DNA of 64,000 nt. Origin: Bradyrhizobium prioriisuperbiae (GTDB lineage: Bacteria > Pseudomonadota > Alphaproteobacteria > Rhizobiales > Xanthobacteraceae). The notes under the pieces were generated by a model. That model saw only the letters and a program-made list of their open reading frames with translations. It did no database searches and was not told the origin of the DNA. This document shows, in pieces, positions 8,092 to 16,662 of the stretch. How positions within the stretch are numbered: the stretch's first letter is position 1; each line of letters opens with the position of its first letter. The stretch is from contig NZ_CP135921.1 of assembly GCF_032397745.1 (NCBI RefSeq), forward strand, positions 8,420,501 to 8,484,500. Direction: 5' to 3'. A program made the translations under genes and the position numbers.

Positions 8092-10692
8092 ATGCAATCC
8101 GACCAGGACAGCGGTGCAGCGGCTTCGGTCGAGCGATTGTCCGTGAAACCTCGAACTCGGTCCGGCTGGCTGCTGATGCCGATCGTGGCCGCATCCGGCT
8201 TTGCGGGGCTTGGCTACGAAATCGTATGGACGCGCCAGCTGAGCCTCGCGCTTGGTTCGGAAATGATGGCCGTGCTGGGCGCGGTCGCGGGATTCTTCGC
8301 CGGGCTGGCGCTGGGGGCGTTTGCCCTCGACCGGCCGATCCGGCAGGCCCGCTCCCCGCGAACCGTGTACGCCGTGCTGGAGGCCGTCATCGGGCTTTGG
8401 GGCCTGATCTGCATCTGGCTCCTGCCCGCCACCGGCCGCGCGTTGGCGCCGCTGCTCGGCACCGAGCCCGCACCGGCGCTGCTGTGGGCCGCGAGCTTCG
8501 CGCTTCCGACACTCGTGCTGCTGCCGGCCACCGCGGCCATGGGCGGAACGCTGACCGCGCTCGAGCGGATCGTGCGGGAGGCCCGCAGCCATTCCCGTGT
8601 CAGCGCCGGCGTGTATGGCGCCAATACCGCCGGCGCTGTCGCAGGCACGTTGCTCGCGACGTTCGTCCTGCTTCCCGCGTGGGGACTGTCCGGCACGCTC
8701 GCTTGCCTGGCCGCCGTCAATGCCGTGTGCGCGCTCGGTGTGCTTGCGCTGGAACCGGCGACGTCTAGTCAAACACCGGTGCCGGCCGATGAGCCAAAGC
8801 CGCAGGACATCGCAGACCTGCGATTGACCATCACCTTGTTCGTCACCGGCCTGCTCGGGATCGTGTTCGAGGTCCTGATCATCCGGCTGGCGGCGCAGGT
8901 GATGCAGGACACGATCTACACATTTGCCGGCTTGCTGGCGGCCTATCTGCTTGGCACCGCGATTGGAGGCCTCGCCTGGCAGCGGGCTGGACGCGGTGTC
9001 CAGGACACGAGCCTCGGCTGGCTTCTCGCCGCCACCGCGCTGGCCTGCCTGACCACGGCATTTCTCACGCCTCATATTGCCGGCATCGCCGAGACCGCGA
9101 CCGAGACAGGAATTGTCGGAGAACTGGCTGTCGCGCTGGCATTGTTTCTCATTCCATCCGCCGCCATGGGCGCCCTGTTCGGCCTGCTGGCGCAACGGGT
9201 GCGCGACCAGCGCGGATCGCTGGGGTCGGCCGTGGGCATCAACAGCATCGGCGCCGCAATGGCCCCGCTGCTGACAGCGCAATTGCTCATCCCGGGCCTC
9301 AGTGCATGGACGGCGCTGATTCCGGTCGCGCTGGGCTATCTGCTCTTGATGCCGTTCCGGCGCGCTGCGCTCGCGTGGTCGGCGCTGCCGCTGGCCGCCG
9401 CCCTTGTGCTGTGGATACGCCCGGCGCCGTCGCTCACAAAGGTGCCCGCCGGGGGCCAACTGCTCGCCGTCCACGAAGGGCCGATGGTGACAGCCAGTGT
9501 GGTCGACGACGCCTCAGGTGCGCGGTATCTCGAGGTCAACGGCCGTTTTCGTATGGGCGGCACCAGTTCGGCTCGATCCGACACCCGCCAGGCCATGCTG
9601 CCGCTGTTGCTGCATCCGAAACCACGCAGCGCGTTGTTCCTGGGGATCGGCACCGGCGCCACTTTGGTCGGCGGATCGCAGATGCCCGGCGTCACGGTGC
9701 ATGGTGTCGAGCTCTCGCAAGAAGTCGTCGCGCTGCTGCCATGGTTCGCGAATCCGCAAGTCACGACTCCGCCACCCCGGGTGACCGTGGCCGATGCGCG
9801 ACGCTATGTCGTTGCCGACACCAGCCAATACGACGTGATCATCGCCGACCTGTTTCATCCGGCACTGGATGGCAGCGGCGCACTCTATACCGCCGAGCAC
9901 TTTGCGGCCGTGCGACAACGACTGGCGCCCGGGGGCGTGTTCTGCCAGTGGCTGCCGCTGTATCAGCTCGATCTGCCGTCTTTGCGCGCGATCATCCGCA
10001 CGTTTTTGGAGATCTATCCCGGAGGCTCGGCCTGGCTCAACCATTACAGCGTGCGCACGCCGATGCTCGCATTGATCGGCCCGCGGGATGGCGGCACGCT
10101 CGATCTGGACAAGCTCAGTGCGCGGCTCGGCGACCCCACGATCAGAGCCGTCGCACGTCCCATCGGGTTCGAGACGCCGATCGACCTGCTCGGGCAATAC
10201 TTGGGAGGTCCCCGCGTTTTGTCGGCCTTTGCCGGCTACGGTCCTCGCAACACCGACGATTATCCCTTCGTCACCTTCGATGCGCGCCGCAACGTGCAGG
10301 CGCTGACGGCGCCGCCATGGACCCTGCTGCTTTCTGTGATGCGCGCCATGCAGCCCGATGCGGCCGAGCTTCTCACCGAGCCCAAACGCGAAACGCTGAG
10401 CGAACGGCTCACCGCCTATTGGCGCGCACGCAACCGCTTTCTCGAGGCTGGCGCTGCGCTGCCTGGCGACCCGCGCGGTCAGGCCCTGATCGAAGCGGCG
10501 TCGCCAGGACTGCTCGATACGATTCGTCTCAGCCCCGAATTCGATCCGGCGTATGGACCGCTGATCGGCATGGCCCATTCGCTGCTAACCTCCGACCGCG
10601 CAGCGGCCGCGCGCCTGCTGCACCGGATCAATGATGCCGCGCCGTCACGCGGCGAAGCACGGCAGTTGCTGTCACGCGCGTTCGGCGAGTGA
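8092..10692 (+). CDS. Fused multi-span membrane protein / spermidine-synthase-like methyltransferase-fold protein
   Basis: An 866-residue fusion. Residues about 20-480 are highly hydrophobic with around a dozen membrane segments, beginning PIVAASGFAGLGYEIVWTRQ. Residues about 500-780 have the Rossmann fold of spermidine synthase: LFLGIGTGATLVGG for nucleotide binding, the acidic end of a strand at VELSQEVVALLP, VADARRYV, YDVIIADLFHP, and APGGVFCQWLPLYQLD. Such fusions are common, and most have no proven polyamine product. The motif IADLFHP keeps an acidic residue where the aminopropyltransferase catalytic Asp sits. The start at 8092 (AGGG upstream) is chosen because the GTG at 7927 adds only an unstructured basic stretch. 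Actual substrate unknown. Confidence 0.85.
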   Translation: MQSDQDSGAAASVERLSVKPRTRSGWLLMPIVAASGFAGLGYEIVWTRQLSLALGSEMMAVLGAVAGFFAGLALGAFALDRPIRQARSPRTVYAVLEAVIGLWGLICIWLLPATGRALAPLLGTEPAPALLWAASFALPTLVLLPATAAMGGTLTALERIVREARSHSRVSAGVYGANTAGAVAGTLLATFVLLPAWGLSGTLACLAAVNAVCALGVLALEPATSSQTPVPADEPKPQDIADLRLTITLFVTGLLGIVFEVLIIRLAAQVMQDTIYTFAGLLAAYLLGTAIGGLAWQRAGRGVQDTSLGWLLAATALACLTTAFLTPHIAGIAETATETGIVGELAVALALFLIPSAAMGALFGLLAQRVRDQRGSLGSAVGINSIGAAMAPLLTAQLLIPGLSAWTALIPVALGYLLLMPFRRAALAWSALPLAAALVLWIRPAPSLTKVPAGGQLLAVHEGPMVTASVVDDASGARYLEVNGRFRMGGTSSARSDTRQAMLPLLLHPKPRSALFLGIGTGATLVGGSQMPGVTVHGVELSQEVVALLPWFANPQVTTPPPRVTVADARRYVVADTSQYDVIIADLFHPALDGSGALYTAEHFAAVRQRLAPGGVFCQWLPLYQLDLPSLRAIIRTFLEIYPGGSAWLNHYSVRTPMLALIGPRDGGTLDLDKLSARLGDPTIRAVARPIGFETPIDLLGQYLGGPRVLSAFAGYGPRNTDDYPFVTFDARRNVQALTAPPWTLLLSVMRAMQPDAAELLTEPKRETLSERLTAYWRARNRFLEAGAALPGDPRGQALIEAASPGLLDTIRLSPEFDPAYGPLIGMAHSLLTSDRAAAARLLHRINDAAPSRGEARQLLSRAFGE

Positions 10693-10700
10693 CAGACCGT

Positions 10701-11324
10701 TCATGGTGCGAACTTGATCCGATAGCCCCAGCAATCCAGGCTGTCCGGGATCGCGTTGAAAGACACCGTGATCCGCTGGTCGCCCTGGTTTCTCGGGACT
10801 TCGTGATAGAGATAGCTGGGAAATAGCACGAGATCTCCCGGCTCCGCCTCGGGCAGCAGGTACTTGCCTGCATTGTACGGTCCCACCGCGGCGCTTCGGG
10901 TGTGATGGCGAAAGGAAAAATCATATCCGCCGGGTGGCCGCACGAACACCGTTTTGCAGGCGGGATGTGACGGCGTCAGGTAGAAGATGCCCGAAACAAA
11001 ACTGTTGGCATGGGAGTGCAGCGCCTGGCTGCCTCCCGTCTCCAGCATGTTGGTCCACATTTCCTTGACGGTCCAGCGCAGTTCCTCGCCGAACAGCAGT
11101 TTGCCGAAATCGACCAGCTTCGGCACGGCCAATTCGGCGATCTCCCGAAACAGCTTGTTGTCACGGGGATCGGCGACCTCGGTGTGGAACAGCTGATCCG
11201 AGCGCAGATTGCTTTCGATCTTGGCATTGCGGATCGCCGCCACCGCAGCGGCATTCAACTCCGGGCTGAGCAGCCCCGGCGACCGCAGCAAGGGGATCGG
11301 GAAAAGCGGCTCGATCTCGTCCAT
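10701..11324 (-). CDS. Putative 2OG-Fe(II) oxygenase-like protein
   Basis: A 207-residue cytoplasmic protein with no signal peptide. The double-stranded beta-helix features are visible: an iron-ligand region LHSHANSFVSGIFYL (about residues 101-115), a distal histidine with the 2-oxoglutarate Arg in YHEVPRNQGDQRITVSFN (about 172-189), and PGDLVLFPSYLYHE between. The pattern is that of the small 'putative 2OG-Fe(II) oxygenase' family (TIGR02466 type), whose substrates are not known. It converges with the spermidine-synthase-like gene with an 8-nt gap. Whether it hydroxylates a protein or a small molecule cannot be said. Confidence 0.8.
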   Translation of the reverse strand: MDEIEPLFPIPLLRSPGLLSPELNAAAVAAIRNAKIESNLRSDQLFHTEVADPRDNKLFREIAELAVPKLVDFGKLLFGEELRWTVKEMWTNMLETGGSQALHSHANSFVSGIFYLTPSHPACKTVFVRPPGGYDFSFRHHTRSAAVGPYNAGKYLLPEAEPGDLVLFPSYLYHEVPRNQGDQRITVSFNAIPDSLDCWGYRIKFAP

Positions 11325-11415
11325 GTTTCAAGTCCACCACGTTTTGGGAATGGGGCGGACAATGCGCGCGGGAGCATGACACTGCGATGACAGCAGACGC
11401 AGGCTCGACAACAGC

Positions 11416-11763
11416 CTACTCGTGGGCCTGCAGGACTTTCAGCGTCTCGCCCGGTTGCAACGTGTGACGACGTTCCCGCATTTCCACAGTCGCGCGTGCC
11501 GCCGCCTCCAGGCAATCATCGAATTCACCGTTGCCGGCCTCAACCATGGCTTGATGCAGGTCCCGTTCGGCGAAATAGCGGGAGAGATCGTCTGCGGGCA
11601 ATTCGGCCGTCAGCGCACGCGCCTGCTCCACCGCCGTCACGCAATCGTCCCTGGTCGGTTCGGAATCTGCCCAAACCTGCGTACTTCCGCCCAAAAAGCC
11701 GGCGAGGAGCACGAAGGTGAGAGGAATGCTTCGACGCAAGAACGTGTCCGCTTGGTACAACAT
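11416..11763 (-). CDS. Small secreted protein of unknown function
   Basis: A 115-residue protein with an N-terminal signal peptide: RRSIPLTFVLLAGFLGGSTQVWA, likely cleaved before DSEPT. The mature part of about 85 residues is helical and acidic, with two cysteines in similar settings (RDDCVTAVEQA and FDDCLEAAARA), which could form one disulfide and suggests an internal helical repeat. The ATG at 11763 is chosen over a TTG at 11787 that would sit inside the terminator T-run. It lies directly downstream of the terminator of the PHP-hydrolase gene on the same strand, so it is either a separate transcript or reached by read-through. I do not recognise a family. Confidence 0.65.
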   Translation of the reverse strand: MLYQADTFLRRSIPLTFVLLAGFLGGSTQVWADSEPTRDDCVTAVEQARALTAELPADDLSRYFAERDLHQAMVEAGNGEFDDCLEAAARATVEMRERRHTLQPGETLKVLQAHE

Positions 11764-11784
11764 AAGAAACTTACAGCGAAATTT

Positions 11785-11826
11785 CAAAAATAGGTGTCTG
11801 GCGGGGCGACACCGCCCCGCCAGACA
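11785..11826 (-). terminator. Rho-independent terminator after the PHP-hydrolase gene
   Basis: A 13-bp perfect GC-rich stem (11795-11807 with 11814-11826, 6-nt loop) lies 9 nt after the stop of the minus-strand hydrolase gene. On the minus strand it is followed within 3 nt by TATTTTTG. Strong stem plus T-run in the correct orientation. Confidence 0.88.
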
Positions 11827-11835
11827 TGATTGACC

Positions 11836-13848
11836 TTAGTCCCGGTCGTGGTCGCCATGGTTATCGGCCCACTTTTCCCACGGGAAGTGGTGGTGATCGT
11901 CGGCGAGCTTCCGCGCGAGTTCCGCATTCTTCTCGACCAAGAGCCTGGGCGACCCCTCCGGCCGAATGAAGATCGGGTTCGCATAGAACCAGACGTTCGA
12001 ATAGGCCTGAACGTCATAGGTCACCCGCTTGACGCCGTTGACCGTCTGAAGATGCGCCGGACAGGCGGGGTCCGAGCAGTTCACCAGCGCGTTGTTCAGG
12101 TCGAGCAGCGGGTTTCCGGCGCTGTCGGTGACGTTCGGCGTTGCAACGGGAATGTTCGTGCCGCGGGCACGGATATAGCTCGGGGTCTGGCCCGCGATGA
12201 ACGTGGTGGTGAAGCTCAGCCGCGTCGCACCATCCTTCAGTGGCCAGCTTCTCATTTGCGTGGCGGGGATCTGCTGAGCGATCACCGTCGTGGGATTGTA
12301 GACGATCGCCGCTCCGGCAACGCCGGCCGCGTTGGGCACGGCGTAACCCGGGCCGCCCGGCTGGATGACGCCGGTGATCTTGCCTGAGATCAGGTCGACA
12401 TGGTCGAGCGACGGCTTGTTCAGCGGCTTCTTCAAGCCGACCGGCACCAGCAGCGGATTGTTGAAGCTGTACGGGCTGTTGTTCTTCGCCGGGATGGTCA
12501 TTTCCATCTCGACCGTGACCCGTTCGCCCGGCCGCACGACCAGCGTTTCGCCCATCGTCTTCCAATCCCAGTCGCCGCGTCCACGGGCGCGGAACACCAG
12601 ATCCGGACCGATAAGGTCGGCGTTGACGGAGTAGGAGTTGCCCGACCGCATGCCGTCGACAATCGACTGCGCGCGGAAGCGTTCGGTGTTCGGAACGTAG
12701 AGCCTGGTGTACTCGCCCGGGATGAAGTCGGACGTGGTGAAGGAATCGCGCGCGCCGCCGGCTCCGCGATTGTGCCAGTCGGAGCTGACATACATGAAGA
12801 AATTGCGGCCTTCGCCGAGCAGGCCGTCCCACATCCCGCCGACCTTCGCGGTGTAGACGCCGCTCATCCCGTAGGTGCCGCCGCCGACCGCGCCGGATCC
12901 ATAGGACCCCGAACCGCCGCTGGTGGTACCCTGCGCCATATGGCCGGGCGATTCGATGCCGAATGCGACGGTCGGGCCGGCGTTGTTGAAGTTGCGGAAA
13001 TGCTCGATATTATAGCCGGCATTGCCGCCGGGATTGAACGGACCCTGACGTTCGGTATGGGTCGGGATGGCATAGGACTGCAGTGGGTGGTTCGCCTGCA
13101 GCCACGCAATGCCGGCGAGCGCCTTCTGATGGCCCGCCGTGCCGCTGTTGTTGACGTTGTCCTTGCCGGTCCAGAGCTGATTGTTCTTGGGGTCCAGCGG
13201 ACCAATCGCATCGGTGTCGGCGCGGTCAAAGCGGAATTCGTACTCCGCCATCTTGTCGGCGCTGCCGTGGCCGCGCGGATTTTGCCCGGCGATGACGGCG
13301 ACGTCGGTATGTTCGTGGCCGGGGACGATCCATTCGAGACCTTCCACCAGCACCTTATTGTACATCGGCGTACGGTTGACGATGATCGGATACTCGACCT
13401 CCTTGATCGACTGCCATCGCCACATCGTGGCGCTGCTGCCGGTGCCGTTCGGCGTGCCCTTCAGGCTGGTGATGGTGATGCCGTCGATGGTCTTGCCGAG
13501 CGTCTGGTTCCAGGTGGTCGTGGTATCGCCCGGCAGGTTGGCGCTGGTGTCGCTGAAGCGACAGTCGCGATTGCCGGAACCACCGTGGTTTCCGAGGGTG
13601 AACCAGTCGAGATCGAAGTTCCTGCCGCCGCCGGCGGCAACGCCGCTCGCGACAGCGCGATCGATCGAATAGCCCGCCGAAACGGAGCCGTCGGTGCAGG
13701 TGTTGTGATTGTGCATGTCACCGGCGACATAAGGATTGCCCCGGGGTCTTTCGCCACGCCGATCGTTGTTGTCGGCGCTGGCGGTCTGCGTCAAGGCCAG
13801 CGAGACCGAAGCCGCAGTCAGTAGAATTGTCTTGGTGGACGGAAACAT
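11836..13848 (-). CDS. Secreted PHP-type metallohydrolase-like protein
   Basis: A 670-residue exported protein. The signal peptide (TILLTAASVSLALTQTASA, cleavage about residue 25) leads into GNPYVAGDMHNHNTCTDGS, which matches the DxHxHxxxSDG metal-binding start of PHP phosphoesterase-like domains (TDG here in place of SDG). Other likely metal ligands are in WFTLGNHGG, GHEHTD and SSDWHNRG. The C-terminal third is beta-rich and the tail is rich in His and Asp (DDHHHFPWEKWADNHGDHD), a possible metal-binding end. The ATG at 13848 has AGAGGGG 6 nt upstream; the open frame extends further but without signal-peptide logic. Related exported PHP proteins include carbaryl hydrolase-type enzymes, but the substrate here is unknown. 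It is divergent from the isomerase/HupE operon. Confidence 0.8.
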   Translation of the reverse strand: MFPSTKTILLTAASVSLALTQTASADNNDRRGERPRGNPYVAGDMHNHNTCTDGSVSAGYSIDRAVASGVAAGGGRNFDLDWFTLGNHGGSGNRDCRFSDTSANLPGDTTTTWNQTLGKTIDGITITSLKGTPNGTGSSATMWRWQSIKEVEYPIIVNRTPMYNKVLVEGLEWIVPGHEHTDVAVIAGQNPRGHGSADKMAEYEFRFDRADTDAIGPLDPKNNQLWTGKDNVNNSGTAGHQKALAGIAWLQANHPLQSYAIPTHTERQGPFNPGGNAGYNIEHFRNFNNAGPTVAFGIESPGHMAQGTTSGGSGSYGSGAVGGGTYGMSGVYTAKVGGMWDGLLGEGRNFFMYVSSDWHNRGAGGARDSFTTSDFIPGEYTRLYVPNTERFRAQSIVDGMRSGNSYSVNADLIGPDLVFRARGRGDWDWKTMGETLVVRPGERVTVEMEMTIPAKNNSPYSFNNPLLVPVGLKKPLNKPSLDHVDLISGKITGVIQPGGPGYAVPNAAGVAGAAIVYNPTTVIAQQIPATQMRSWPLKDGATRLSFTTTFIAGQTPSYIRARGTNIPVATPNVTDSAGNPLLDLNNALVNCSDPACPAHLQTVNGVKRVTYDVQAYSNVWFYANPIFIRPEGSPRLLVEKNAELARKLADDHHHFPWEKWADNHGDHDRD

Positions 13849-14138
13849 GCAGTCGCCCCTCTTGAAGATTTCCGATGCAAGCCAAAAGAAAAACAAAGCA
13901 CGGCGCCCGGCGCGCAATTGCGCGGACGTTATGCCGCAGCCGACACAATCAGAAATGCGAGACAGTTCGGTGAACGTTTTGTGTTGGCGCCAACACCCCA
14001 CAACGAAGAATTCCGAATTGCAGGATTTTTTCGTTTTGATTTTTTTTCGATAGACGACTTCATCGCTGAATGGCAGACGAGGTGCTGCATTGCATAAATT
14101 TGCCTGCATCGCGGGCCGCAAGAGTTTGTGAAAGAAAT
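13849..14138. promoter_or_regulatory. Divergent promoter region between the PHP hydrolase and the isomerase-HupE operon
   Basis: 290 nt with a distinctly low-GC core (about 13960-14060, including a T8 run at 14038-14045) between divergent starts. This is the expected place for promoters of both units, which would allow joint control. I see no convincing operator; TGTTGGCGCCAACACC at 13981-13996 contains a GTTGGCGCCAAC palindrome (13983-13994), a possible regulator site. Confidence 0.5.
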
Positions 14139-15050
14139 ATGTCAACGTCAGCGCTGCCGAACGATATGCCCAACCTTCAGGCATCGCCCGTCGATCGTGC
14201 CGAACACAGCGCGACTCCGGCGGATCACACAAAGCCCTCTTCCCGGTCCCTCCTGTTTACCGCACTGGACTTTCTGAAGCGCGAACCGTTGCTGCATTTC
14301 GTTGTGCTCGGAGCGCTGATTTTCAGCATCGACGCTGTCCTGCATCCGCCGCCGAAAGATGACAAACTCATCACCGTGACCAAGGCGATGCGCCAGTCTT
14401 TCATCGACAATTTCGATGAGGACAAGGAGCGCGTTCCCTCCGATGCCGAGCTCGAGAAAATGATCGAGAGCTGGGTCGCGAGCGAAATCCTGTATCGCGA
14501 GGGCAAATCGCTAGGCGTCGATCGCGGCGACGACATGATCCGCGACCGCGTCGCCTTCAAGCTGCAATTGCTTATTTTCGATCAGATCCGCGTCCCGCAA
14601 CCGACTGAAGAGCAGTTGCGCGCCTGGTTCGCCGACAATCACGCCCGGTTCGACGAGCCGGAGAGCGTCGGGTTCTATTTGACGCCGCCGACCGACGAAG
14701 CCACTGCGCGGCAGCGACTCGACGACATCGTAAAGCAGCACGAAACCGAGGAACTGCAGAAGCAGACGCGCGCCGTTCTCGGACGCCCGGTGACGAGTCT
14801 CGCCGCATCGTTCGGCGACGGCTTTCGCGATGCGCTGCTGGCGATGCCGCAGGAGCAGTGGAACGTCGTGCAGTCAAAGGACGGCTGGCATGTAGTTCGC
14901 CTCGATTCCCGGCAGCCGGGCACGCTCGCCAGTTTCGACAGCGTCCGCGACCAGGCCGCCAAGATCTGGCACACCGATGAAACGCGCAAGCGGGCATGGG
15001 AAGCCGTCGGCCGCCTGAAGGCCTCCTACAACATCCGGTACGAGCAGTGA
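14139..15050 (+). CDS. Membrane-anchored parvulin-type peptidyl-prolyl isomerase
   Basis: A 303-residue protein of the PpiC/SurA-like group. An N-terminal cytoplasmic stretch is followed by one membrane helix (LHFVVLGALIFSIDAVL, about residues 65-81). A periplasmic helical chaperone region comes next (SDAELEKMIESWVASEILYREG) and a degenerate parvulin core near residues 180-285 (ASFGDGFRDALLAMPQEQW, KDGWHVVRL). The ATG at 14139 follows AAAGAAA with no strong ribosome site. It overlaps the first HupE-like gene by 4 nt (GTGA), so they are translationally coupled. It may fold the periplasmic domain of that protein or the secreted hydrolase; this is inference from context. Confidence 0.85.
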   Translation: MSTSALPNDMPNLQASPVDRAEHSATPADHTKPSSRSLLFTALDFLKREPLLHFVVLGALIFSIDAVLHPPPKDDKLITVTKAMRQSFIDNFDEDKERVPSDAELEKMIESWVASEILYREGKSLGVDRGDDMIRDRVAFKLQLLIFDQIRVPQPTEEQLRAWFADNHARFDEPESVGFYLTPPTDEATARQRLDDIVKQHETEELQKQTRAVLGRPVTSLAASFGDGFRDALLAMPQEQWNVVQSKDGWHVVRLDSRQPGTLASFDSVRDQAAKIWHTDETRKRAWEAVGRLKASYNIRYEQ

Positions 15051-16042
15051 CGTCTCTCCGACATTGGCCGGCGATCTTGCCTGTGATGGCGATGCTGGTG
15101 TTGGCTGCGCTGATCCTGCCCCGCGCGGCGCGTGCGCATGAAGCAACGCTGGGCGTGCTCGAGTTCCGCGAGGTCCGGCCCGGCGCATTCATCGGCCGCT
15201 GGACCATGGAGCCGTCAATCGGAGCTGCGCGCGTCGACCTGCGCGTGCCGCCACACTGTTTCCTTCGGCTGCCAGAGATGAATTGTGGCGACAAGGGACT
15301 GGTCGGGTCGATCACCATCACCAATCTCGGTGCCGACATGTCGGCAGTGCTGATCAAGATCATTCCGATCTCGGGTGAGCCACGCAGCTACACGATCTCG
15401 ACCGCGAACCCGGTCGTCTCGCTGCTCGGCGCCGGCGCCCCGACGCTGGAGACCTGGGTCGAGTTGGCCAGGACTTATGTCAATTACGGGATCGACCACA
15501 TCCTGCTCGGAATCGACCATCTGCTGTTCGTGCTTGGGCTGATCTGGATCGTCGGCAGCGGGTGGCGGCTGGTCAAGACGATTACCGCCTTCACTATCGG
15601 GCACAGCGTCTCGCTCGCAGCCGCGGCCTTTGGATTGATCGGCGTGGCGGAACGGCCACTCAATGCCTGCATTGCGCTGAGCATCGTGTTCGTCGCCGTC
15701 GAAATCATCAAACAGCAACGTGGCGAGGCCGGATTGACCGCCCGTTATCCCTGGGCGGTCGCATTCAGCTTCGGCCTGGTCCACGGCATAGGGTTCGCAA
15801 GCGCGCTGGCCGGGCTGGGACTGGAGCGGCGCCTGCTGCCCGCCGCCCTGCTGTTCTTCAACGTCGGTGTCGAGATCGGACAGCTCTGTTTCGTGCTGCT
15901 GGTGCTGGCGTTGTTCTGGGCGCATCGGCGCCTTGGCGCCGTGCTGCCACGCTGGGGCGACGCCCTGCCGGCCTACGCCATCGGCTCGGTATCGATGTTC
16001 TGGTTTCTGGGTCGTCTCTTGCGCGTTCTCGCCATCCCCTGA
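15047..16042 (+). CDS. HupE/UreJ-like membrane protein with periplasmic N-terminal domain
   Basis: A 331-residue protein (GTG start overlapping the isomerase stop as GTGA). After a signal-like segment (VMAMLVLAALILPRAARA) come about 110 residues of periplasmic beta-rich domain, then a block of about seven membrane helices. Those contain the HupE_UreJ_2-type motifs GIDHILLGIDHLLFVLG, FTIGHSVSLAAA and FGLVHGIGFASAL, with histidines inside membrane segments. HupE/UreJ proteins are nickel or cobalt permeases where tested, but this longer two-domain type is poorly characterised. It is followed by two further HupE-like genes in the same operon. Confidence 0.85.
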   Translation: MTSLRHWPAILPVMAMLVLAALILPRAARAHEATLGVLEFREVRPGAFIGRWTMEPSIGAARVDLRVPPHCFLRLPEMNCGDKGLVGSITITNLGADMSAVLIKIIPISGEPRSYTISTANPVVSLLGAGAPTLETWVELARTYVNYGIDHILLGIDHLLFVLGLIWIVGSGWRLVKTITAFTIGHSVSLAAAAFGLIGVAERPLNACIALSIVFVAVEIIKQQRGEAGLTARYPWAVAFSFGLVHGIGFASALAGLGLERRLLPAALLFFNVGVEIGQLCFVLLVLALFWAHRRLGAVLPRWGDALPAYAIGSVSMFWFLGRLLRVLAIP

Positions 16043-16059
16043 CAGGAAGTCGTCGAACC

Positions 16060-16662
16060 ATGTCGTCCCGCGCCGTTTCTCTCCTGATCGTGCTTGCAGT
16101 TCTCGCCTTGGCGCAGCCGGCTTTCGCTCACGAGCAAGCCGGCGTCGGCGGCGGTCTTGTCAGCGGTTTGCTGCATCCGCTGACCGGAATGGATCACCTG
16201 ATCGCCATGGTCGCGGTGGGGATCTGGGGCGCGCAGCTCGGCGCGCCAGCGATCTGGGTGCTTCCGATCACATTTCCCCTGGTGATGGCGTTCGGTGGTG
16301 TCTTGGGCGTGCTGAAAATCCCGCTTCCGATGCCGGAAGTGGTGATCGCACTATCGGCGCTGGTGCTCGGCGTGGCGGTCGCGCTGCGTCTGCGCTTACC
16401 ATTTGCGGCCGCCGCCGTTGTTGTGGCGGTGTTCGCGATCTTTCACGGCCACGCCCACGGAGCCGAGCTTCCGGGCTCCGCCAACCCGCTGGCCTATGGC
16501 GTGGGCTTTGTCGTCGCAACCGGTCTGCTCCATCTGTGCGGAATCGCGATCGGCACGCTGACCCGCTGGCCCACCGGCGAGCGAGCAATCCAAGGTCTCG
16601 GCGCAGTGATCGCAGTGCTCGGCTGCTACTTCCTCGCGCAAAGCCTGGGGGTTGCCGCATGA
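16060..16662 (+). CDS. hupE: HupE/UreJ family metal permease
   Basis: A 200-residue inner-membrane protein of classical HupE size. A signal peptide-like start (AVSLLIVLAVLALAQPAFA) precedes the conserved HPLTGMDHLIAMVAVG, which carries the HX5DH metal motif, and FHGHAHGAELPG in a central segment. Characterised HupE/UreJ members import Ni or Co for hydrogenase or urease; no hydrogenase or urease gene is in this window. The ATG at 16060 has AGGAAG 12 nt upstream. Its stop overlaps the next start as ATGA. Confidence 0.92.
   Translation: MSSRAVSLLIVLAVLALAQPAFAHEQAGVGGGLVSGLLHPLTGMDHLIAMVAVGIWGAQLGAPAIWVLPITFPLVMAFGGVLGVLKIPLPMPEVVIALSALVLGVAVALRLRLPFAAAAVVVAVFAIFHGHAHGAELPGSANPLAYGVGFVVATGLLHLCGIAIGTLTRWPTGERAIQGLGAVIAVLGCYFLAQSLGVAA

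Noticed and set aside
7975..9474. 499-codon minus-strand frame opposite the spermidine-synthase-like gene
   Set aside because: Shadow of the membrane part of the real gene, low-complexity Arg/Gln/Gly composition.
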